From: Blastopirellula sp. J2-11
GTDB lineage: Bacteria > Planctomycetota > Planctomycetia > Pirellulales > Pirellulaceae
Assembly (NCBI RefSeq): GCF_024584705.1
Contig: NZ_CP097384.1
Coordinates: 3,906,001-3,970,000, forward strand
Reading direction: 5' to 3'
DNA length: 64,000 nucleotides
Shown here: one piece after another, positions 63,078 through 64,000 of the stretch
Position numbering within the stretch: the stretch's first letter is position 1
Layout: each line of letters starts with the position of its first letter
Program-made: the position numbers and the translations under genes
The notes under the pieces: model-generated
Seen by the model: only the letters and a program-made list of their open reading frames with translations
The model's database searches: none
Told to the model about the DNA's origin: nothing

Positions 63078-64000
63078 ATGAAGGCAGTCGCGGTAACGCC
63101 CGGCACGCCCCACAGCGTCCACCTAGAAGATATTCCCATGCCCTCGCTTGACCAGTTTCCCAAGGGGAACGGGGTCTTGGTGAAGATATTGAAAGTCGGC
63201 GTGGATGCGACCGACAAAGAGATCAATGAAGCCTGGTACGGCGGAGCCCCTCCCGGCGACAAATATCTCGTGCTCGGTCACGAGTCGTTTGGCGTCGTCC
63301 AAGAGGTCGGCCCCCAGGTCACGCGGGTGAAGCCCGGCGATTATGTCACCGCCACCGTGCGCCGTCCCGGCGGATCGATCTATGACCAGATCGGTACGTA
63401 CGACATGACCAGCGAAGAAGTCTATTATGAGCGGGGAATCAACCTGCTGCATGGCTTTCTGACCGAGTACATGGCTGACGAAGAAGAATATATCGTCAAA
63501 GTGCCAACCGGACTGAAGCACTTGCACGTGCTGATGGAGCCGATGAGCTGCGCCGCCAAAGCGATTCATCAAGCGTACGAAGTCCAGCGTCGCATGAAGG
63601 TCTGGCGTCCCGAAGTCGCGTGGGTGATGGGCGCCGGCCAGATCGGCCTGCTCTCGACCCTGGTTTTGAAACTGCGCGGCTTGCAGGTTCATACGATCGC
63701 TCGAGCGCCAGGTCCGCATCTGAAATCCGAAATCGTCGCAGGGATGGAAGCGACTTACGTCAGTTCCAAAGAAACTTCGCTGGATGAGCTGGTGAAGAAG
63801 ACCGGTCGGCCGCAAATCATTATCGATGCGACCGGCAGCAGCCGCATGGCCTTCGACGCGATGAAATATCTGGGACACAACGGCGTGCTCGTTTGGACGT
63901 CGATTACCGGGGCCAACGTGCAACACGAAGTTCCCAGCGACAAGCTGAACATCGAATGGGTCTTAGGCAACAAACTGCTACTCGGTTCGGTCAACGCCAA
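63078..64000 (+). CDS. Glucose 1-dehydrogenase-like MDR enzyme (3' end cut by window)
   Basis: An open frame runs from ATG 63078 to the window edge (307 codons). VGVDATDKE resembles the zinc site of haloarchaeal glucose dehydrogenase, in which Asp replaces the usual Cys; here D43, H68 and E69 in LGHES, and E154 in MEP are the presumed ligands. [10 protein letters not shown] is the NAD(P)-binding motif and [10 protein letters not shown] is typical of the family's C-terminal domain. No four-Cys structural zinc lobe is present. The enzyme would oxidise glucose to gluconolactone. It may act with the neighbouring sugar kinase. Confidence 0.85.
   Translation, partial: MKAVAVTPGTPHSVHLEDIPMPSLDQFPKGNGVLVKILKVGVDATDKEINEAWYGGAPPGDKYLVLGHESFGVVQEVGPQVTRVKPGDYVTATVRRPGGSIYDQIGTYDMTSEEVYYERGINLLHGFLTEYMADEEEYIVKVPTGLKHLHVLMEPMSCAAKAIHQAYEVQRRMKVWRPEVAWVMGAGQIGLLSTLVLKLRGLQVHTIARAPGPHLKSEIVAGMEATYVSSKETSLDELVKKTGRPQIIIDATGSSRMAFDAMKYLGHNGVLVWTSITGANVQHEVPSDKLNIEWVLGNKLLLGSVNA

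Overview
The window looks like a chromosomal segment of a planctomycete, most plausibly of the Pirellulaceae (Blastopirellula/Bremerella-like). This is inferred from gene families typical of the phylum: a DUF1559 prepilin-like protein with an H-X9-DG tail, two large PVC-type CxxCH cytochromes with propeller domains, a formylglycine-type sulfatase, SHD1-domain and carboxypeptidase-regulatory-like envelope proteins, and a tiny lipoprotein ending in PSHLxPYRVHGGI. No rRNA, tRNA, CRISPR array or prophage was recognised.

Region 1 (1-8.4 kb) is the most distinctive. An OleD-like reductase, a FabF-type ketosynthase, an ACP, two CrtI-like FAD oxidoreductases, a FabZ-like dehydratase and a FabI-like reductase run on the + strand and meet a convergent OleA-like condensing enzyme. 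The set reads as a dissociated, specialised fatty-acid/polyene pathway bracketed by two enzymes of head-to-head hydrocarbon synthesis. Region 2 (9-15.7 kb) holds several proteins whose folds are recognisable but whose catalytic residues are missing: a class-I glutamine amidotransferase, an AnmK-like kinase and an RNase H-like protein. It also has a prepilin-like protein with a lipoprotein, and a small operon with a second ACP. Region 3 (15.7-28.9 kb) is mostly housekeeping: glgB, a PpiD/SurA-like chaperone, topA, a bestrophin, acpS, trpS, pyrD, a small lipoprotein and an HU-like protein.

Region 4 (29.3-43.3 kb) is a long minus-strand block. It includes moaD, moaE and moaA, a cysteine desulfurase 6 bp after moaA, a fused FAD/Fe-S oxidoreductase whose stop overlaps the moaD start, then membrane, LON-domain and DUF309 proteins, a 1172-residue cytochrome and an SHD1 protein. 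Region 5 (43.5-52.7 kb) has a MoxR-DUF58-DUF4129 operon, nth, dcd, an AAA ATPase with an apparent N-terminal winged helix, and a sulfatase. Region 6 (53-64 kb) has an eight-heme cytochrome with TPR-like repeats, deoC, a secreted SGNH hydrolase, a second PVC cytochrome, a REP-associated transposase between its palindromes, a PfkB sugar kinase and the start of a glucose-dehydrogenase-like enzyme.

Four dispersed repeat families lie between genes: a 183-bp palindrome-ended element, a 95-98-bp palindrome, an A-tract/CGGTCC repeat, and REP palindromes beside the RAYT gene. One 183-bp element supplies the last codons and the stop of the oleA-like gene.
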